Of a DNA stretch of 24,586 nucleotides, positions 21,879 to 24,586 are shown in pieces. Source of the DNA: Bacteroidaceae bacterium (lineage in GTDB: Bacteria; Bacteroidota; Bacteroidia; Bacteroidales; Bacteroidaceae); assembly GCA_017383665.1 (NCBI GenBank), contig JAFNWA010000220.1, positions 1 through 24,586 of the forward strand, given 5' to 3'. Numbering within the stretch: position 1 is the stretch's first letter; every line of letters starts with the position of its first letter. The notes below the pieces were generated by a model that was not told the origin of the DNA, ran no database searches, and saw nothing but the letters and a program-made list of their open reading frames with translations. A program made the position numbers and the translations under genes.

Positions 21879-24152
21879 ATGGCTACAAAAAAACATTCTT
21901 GGAATTATGGTAATGTCGGTGGCACCACTCGTGTAAGGATCAAGACCGGTGCAGATATTGCTCATCTTGGAGAGTTGGATCTTAAGAAATGGACAGTACT
22001 CTCATGTCCGACAGTAGGTTTGGATATTGATGAGGTTAGCTTGAAGTATATTGATGCCGACTGTGATGGCCGCATCCGCGTTGATGATGTTATTTCAACA
22101 TCGCAATGGTTGACTTCTGTGGTTAATGATGCTGATATGTTGGTCAAAGGTGATGACCACATTGATATTCAGGCTTTCAATCAGGAGACCCCCGATGGTA
22201 AGAAACTTTATAACTCTGCAAGACAGATAATTGTGAATCTCGGTAAGGAGGGAACAATAATATCTCTGGCCGATACAAAGGATATTGCTGCCATCTTTGC
22301 AAAAACCCGTTTCAATGGCGACGGTGTGATTTCCGAGAATACACCTGAAAATGCAGAGGAAAAGGCTGTCGTGTCTGCAATGCTCAACGCTTTGGGTGGT
22401 GTTGCAGATCGTAGCGGTGTGCAGGGTGTGAACGCTGAACTTATAGAGAAGTTCTATCAGCTCTTGGCTGATTATGTTGCATGGCATGAGTCTGCTGTTG
22501 AGGCTCCATATGGCGCTGATACAGACAAAGCTATTGAGATGTACAATGCTCTCGATGCCAAGGTGAAGGATTATTTTGTGCGCGCAAAGCTCGCATCTTT
22601 TTCACCGGAAAGTGCTGTGAAACTTGATGTGCAGGCGGGGCTTATAGAGTCTATCAGTGCAGAAAATTTGATAGACAAGACTGATGCCATTGCGGCATAT
22701 CCTATCGCTCGTATTACCGGTAAAACAGATTTGGATGTGAATGCTGCGATTAACCCGGCATGGGCCGCAAAATTCAAAACCCTTATCTCAATAGTAAAGC
22801 CAAAGGAAAAAATACTTACAGAGGAAACTTGGGCTGCAATCGGTGCTTCTTTTGCCGCATACAATGCATGGAAGGCTGCAAAGAAGGGTTGTGAGGTTGA
22901 GGCGTTGGGGCTTGACGCAATAAAGCAGTTACTGGCGGATGACAAAAAGCAGGCTCTTCTTGATCTTGTTGCGCAGGATGCAGAACTCAAGGAGACCGCA
23001 GATGGTATAGATATGGTGCAGAAATTCATGTATCTGTACCGTGATTTCTACCGTTTGCTATGTAACTATGTCACATTCCAGGATTTTTATACCAAGGATA
23101 AGGGAGTGAAGGCGATTTTCCAGAGTGGACGCCTGATTATCGACCAGCGTGAATGTCGTATGTGTATGAATGTTGCTGACATGGCAAAACATAACACTAT
23201 GGCTCCTGCGAGTGGAATGTATCTTGTGTATTGTGATTGTTCTACCAAGGCCAGTGCGGTAAAAAAGAGTATTGTTGCTGCGGTTACCGTTGGTGATGTG
23301 GGTGATCTTTTCGTGGGTAAAAATGCTATATATTTTGACAATGCCGGTTTGATGTGGGATGCTGTCATCACAAAAATTGTGGACAATCCTATCAGCGTAG
23401 GTCAGGCTTTCTGGTCGCCTTACCGTCGCATGGCGACCACTGTTGAGAATTTGATAAACAAACGCGCTGCAGAAAAAGATGCTGCAGTGATGAATGATGC
23501 CAATGCTAAAATAAATGCTGCACCTGATTCAAAACCTGCAGATAAAGAGGCTAAGCCTCCGTTTGATATCGCGAAATTTGCCGGTATATTTGCTGCCATT
23601 GGTATGGCGGTCGGTATGATTGGTACACTCCTTATGAGTGTGTTCAAGGGACTCTTTGCTCTTGAATGGTGGCAGTTGATTTTGACCTTTATCGGTATAT
23701 TGCTGGTTATATCCGGTCCTGCAATGGTTATGGCCTGGATGAAATTGCGCCGTCGTAACATAGCTCCGCTGCTCAATGCCAATGGATGGGCTATCAATGC
23801 TTCGTCAAAGATTAGTATCCCATTCGGTGAGACATTGACCGATATTGTAAAATTCCCCAAAATGAAGGTTAAGGATCCTTTTGCAAAGAAAGGTCTTTCT
23901 GCATTTCAGAAATGGGTAATCTCGTTGCTGGTTGTTGCAGTTGTGGCAACAGGTTTGTGGCTCGGAAACCTGCTTTCTTGGATGGGTGTCTCGTCTCCGT
24001 TGTCTTGCTTTAAGAAAGATAAGGTGGAGACGGTGGCAGCGCAGTCGGAAACTGAAAAAGCACCTGATGCAGAAGATGCTGCGCCTGTTGCGGAAGGTGC
24101 TCCTGTAGTAGAGGAGCCTAAAGCAGATGCCGAGGCTGATGCTGAGGTGTGA
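21879..24152 (+). CDS. Large unassigned protein with EF-hand-like loop, Cys cluster and three C-terminal membrane helices
   Basis: I do not recognise this 757-aa protein. There is no signal peptide. Residues 1-400 are helical and soluble-looking: an EF-hand-like calcium loop D59-A-D61-C-D63-G-R-I-R-V-D-D70 (Asp instead of Glu at position 12) and a degenerate second loop (FNGDGVISEN, 145-154). At 396-520 is a region with a C-x2-C pair (C426, C429) and a C-x-C pair (C452, C454) that could bind a metal. A charged linker (530-562) leads to membrane helices at about 567-590, 597-620 and 679-700. Between helices 2 and 3 is a basic-edged segment with LRRRNIAPLLNANGWAIN (623-640). The tail (716-757) is Ala/Glu/Pro-rich. 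It starts 42 bp after obgE, with a long hairpin downstream. Confidence 0.8.
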   Translation: MATKKHSWNYGNVGGTTRVRIKTGADIAHLGELDLKKWTVLSCPTVGLDIDEVSLKYIDADCDGRIRVDDVISTSQWLTSVVNDADMLVKGDDHIDIQAFNQETPDGKKLYNSARQIIVNLGKEGTIISLADTKDIAAIFAKTRFNGDGVISENTPENAEEKAVVSAMLNALGGVADRSGVQGVNAELIEKFYQLLADYVAWHESAVEAPYGADTDKAIEMYNALDAKVKDYFVRAKLASFSPESAVKLDVQAGLIESISAENLIDKTDAIAAYPIARITGKTDLDVNAAINPAWAAKFKTLISIVKPKEKILTEETWAAIGASFAAYNAWKAAKKGCEVEALGLDAIKQLLADDKKQALLDLVAQDAELKETADGIDMVQKFMYLYRDFYRLLCNYVTFQDFYTKDKGVKAIFQSGRLIIDQRECRMCMNVADMAKHNTMAPASGMYLVYCDCSTKASAVKKSIVAAVTVGDVGDLFVGKNAIYFDNAGLMWDAVITKIVDNPISVGQAFWSPYRRMATTVENLINKRAAEKDAAVMNDANAKINAAPDSKPADKEAKPPFDIAKFAGIFAAIGMAVGMIGTLLMSVFKGLFALEWWQLILTFIGILLVISGPAMVMAWMKLRRRNIAPLLNANGWAINASSKISIPFGETLTDIVKFPKMKVKDPFAKKGLSAFQKWVISLLVVAVVATGLWLGNLLSWMGVSSPLSCFKKDKVETVAAQSETEKAPDAEDAAPVAEGAPVVEEPKADAEADAEV

Positions 24153-24165
24153 TTACCTTATTATA

Positions 24166-24214
24166 ATATATACATCATGAGCGACGGTTCTGCCGTCGCT
24201 CATGATGTATATAT
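24166..24214. terminator. 22-bp perfect hairpin after the 757-aa protein gene
   Basis: Arms 24166-24187 and 24193-24214 pair perfectly over 22 bp with the 5-nt loop TTCTG. The stem begins 14 bp after the stop codon. No T-tract follows (GAGTGTGC), as in the other long hairpins of this window. It probably marks the end of the transcript and separates it from the rpsL promoter. Confidence 0.65.
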
Positions 24215-24516
24215 GAGTGTGCTTGTGAGTTGCGCTTAGGCTTTGTTTTTTTATGTTTATTCTTCTATTTACTCTCCAATTTTAAACTTTAAGTTTTTTT
24301 AACAATAAAAATAGTGGTTTTAGCACTGCTTTTAGGGCGTTTTTTGCGCAAAATGGTCTTTTTGTGTGATGGCTTTTGCTAAAAAGCAGTCAAATGTTTT
24401 TTTATTTGAAATATAATTTTTACCTTTGCAGTCCAAAATGGACTATCGTGTTTTGATGTGTCCGCTTGAGCAGAAATATTTAAAAACAATATAATAATAA
24501 TTAAAAATTTAACAAA
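24215..24516 (+). promoter_or_regulatory. rpsL upstream region with promoter and leader stem
   Basis: The clearest signal is TACCTTTG at 24421-24428, a full match to TAnnTTTG; the -33 region is a T-run. Close to the predicted transcription start is a small stem AGTCC/GGACT (24430-24434/24440-24444, loop AAAAT). Upstream lies an imperfect inverted repeat, ACTGCTTTTAG (24325-24335) and CTAAAAAGCAGT (24379-24390). The leader to the ATG is about 80 nt and very A-rich near the start codon, as is common for highly expressed Bacteroidota genes. Confidence 0.55.
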
Positions 24517-24586
24517 ATGCCTACAATTCAGCAATTAGTAAGAAAAGGCAGAGAGGTTATTGTAGAGAAGAGCAAGTCACCTGCAC
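24517..24586 (+). CDS. rpsL: 30S ribosomal protein S12, N-terminal part (cut by window edge)
   Basis: The first 23 codons read MPTIQQLVRKGREVIVEKSK then SPA, the usual N-terminus of Bacteroidota S12, which sits at the decoding centre of the small subunit. The frame runs off the window. It normally heads the str operon (rpsL, rpsG, fusA), none of which can be checked here. The start follows an A-rich leader ending AACAAA. Confidence 0.95.
   Translation, partial: MPTIQQLVRKGREVIVEKSKSPA

Noticed and set aside
1..24586. CRISPR arrays, tRNA or rRNA genes, insertion sequences, prophage or defence genes
   Set aside because: Gaps between genes were read on both strands; no regular spaced repeats, cloverleaf-like segments, transposases or phage proteins were seen.

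Overview
This window looks like core chromosome from a member of the Bacteroidales (Bacteroidota; Bacteroides/Prevotella/Muribaculaceae-like). The evidence is the protein content: Bacteroidales-type families resembling DUF3256 and DUF4831, the GH73+LysM lipoprotein-free autolysin, a DivIC/FtsB homologue, and an S12 beginning MPTIQQLVRKGREV. In addition, many promoter-like sites match the Bacteroidota sigma-ABfr pattern (TTG / 19-22 nt / TAnnTTTG), and start codons are preceded by A-rich leaders rather than strong Shine-Dalgarno sites. All family names here come from reading the translations by eye; no database search was run.

Layout. 1-649 is the 5' part of dnaA (minus), cut by the window edge, followed by a 605-bp AT-rich gap. 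1255-3105 is dnaX (minus). 3351-4019 is a small plus-strand pair (DivIC/FtsB-like protein and a four-helix membrane protein), convergent with a LysM glucosaminidase (4078-4980, minus). 5116-6662 is a tight plus-strand run: cytidine deaminase, low-molecular-weight tyrosine phosphatase, RuvC. A 213-bp repeat-rich gap then separates ruvC from the convergent ribH and a membrane-anchored TPR protein (minus). 8370-9769 is recF plus a DUF721/DciA-like gene. 9848-14736 is a long plus-strand series: nucleoside permease, bifunctional nuclease, RsmE, TruA, EamA transporter and a DUF3256-like exported protein. On the minus strand, 19203-14726 reads DUF4831-like protein, ffh, folD, CapA-like protein. 19408-21836 (plus) is hpt, adk, obgE. 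21879-24152 is a 757-residue membrane protein that I cannot assign. The window ends in the first 23 codons of rpsL, the head of the str ribosomal operon.

How the genes work together. Most are housekeeping: replication and repair (dnaA, dnaX, recF, DUF721, ruvC), RNA modification (rsmE, truA), protein targeting (ffh), ribosome assembly (obgE), nucleotide salvage (cdd, nupG-like permease, hpt, adk) and cofactors (ribH, folD). I see no prophage, insertion sequence, CRISPR array, defence system, tRNA or rRNA.

The most interesting items are: (1) the 757-aa protein, with an EF-hand-like loop, a C-x2-C ... C-x-C cysteine cluster and three C-terminal membrane helices; (2) three very long perfect hairpins at gene ends, two of which contain the stop codon, and none followed by a U-tract; (3) a period-14 repeat that supplies the stop codon of ruvC, next to a larger imperfect palindrome; and (4) duplicated AGCTTCTA octamers before rsmE that allow mutually exclusive hairpins. 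I found no clear case of a complete, previously undescribed multi-gene system.
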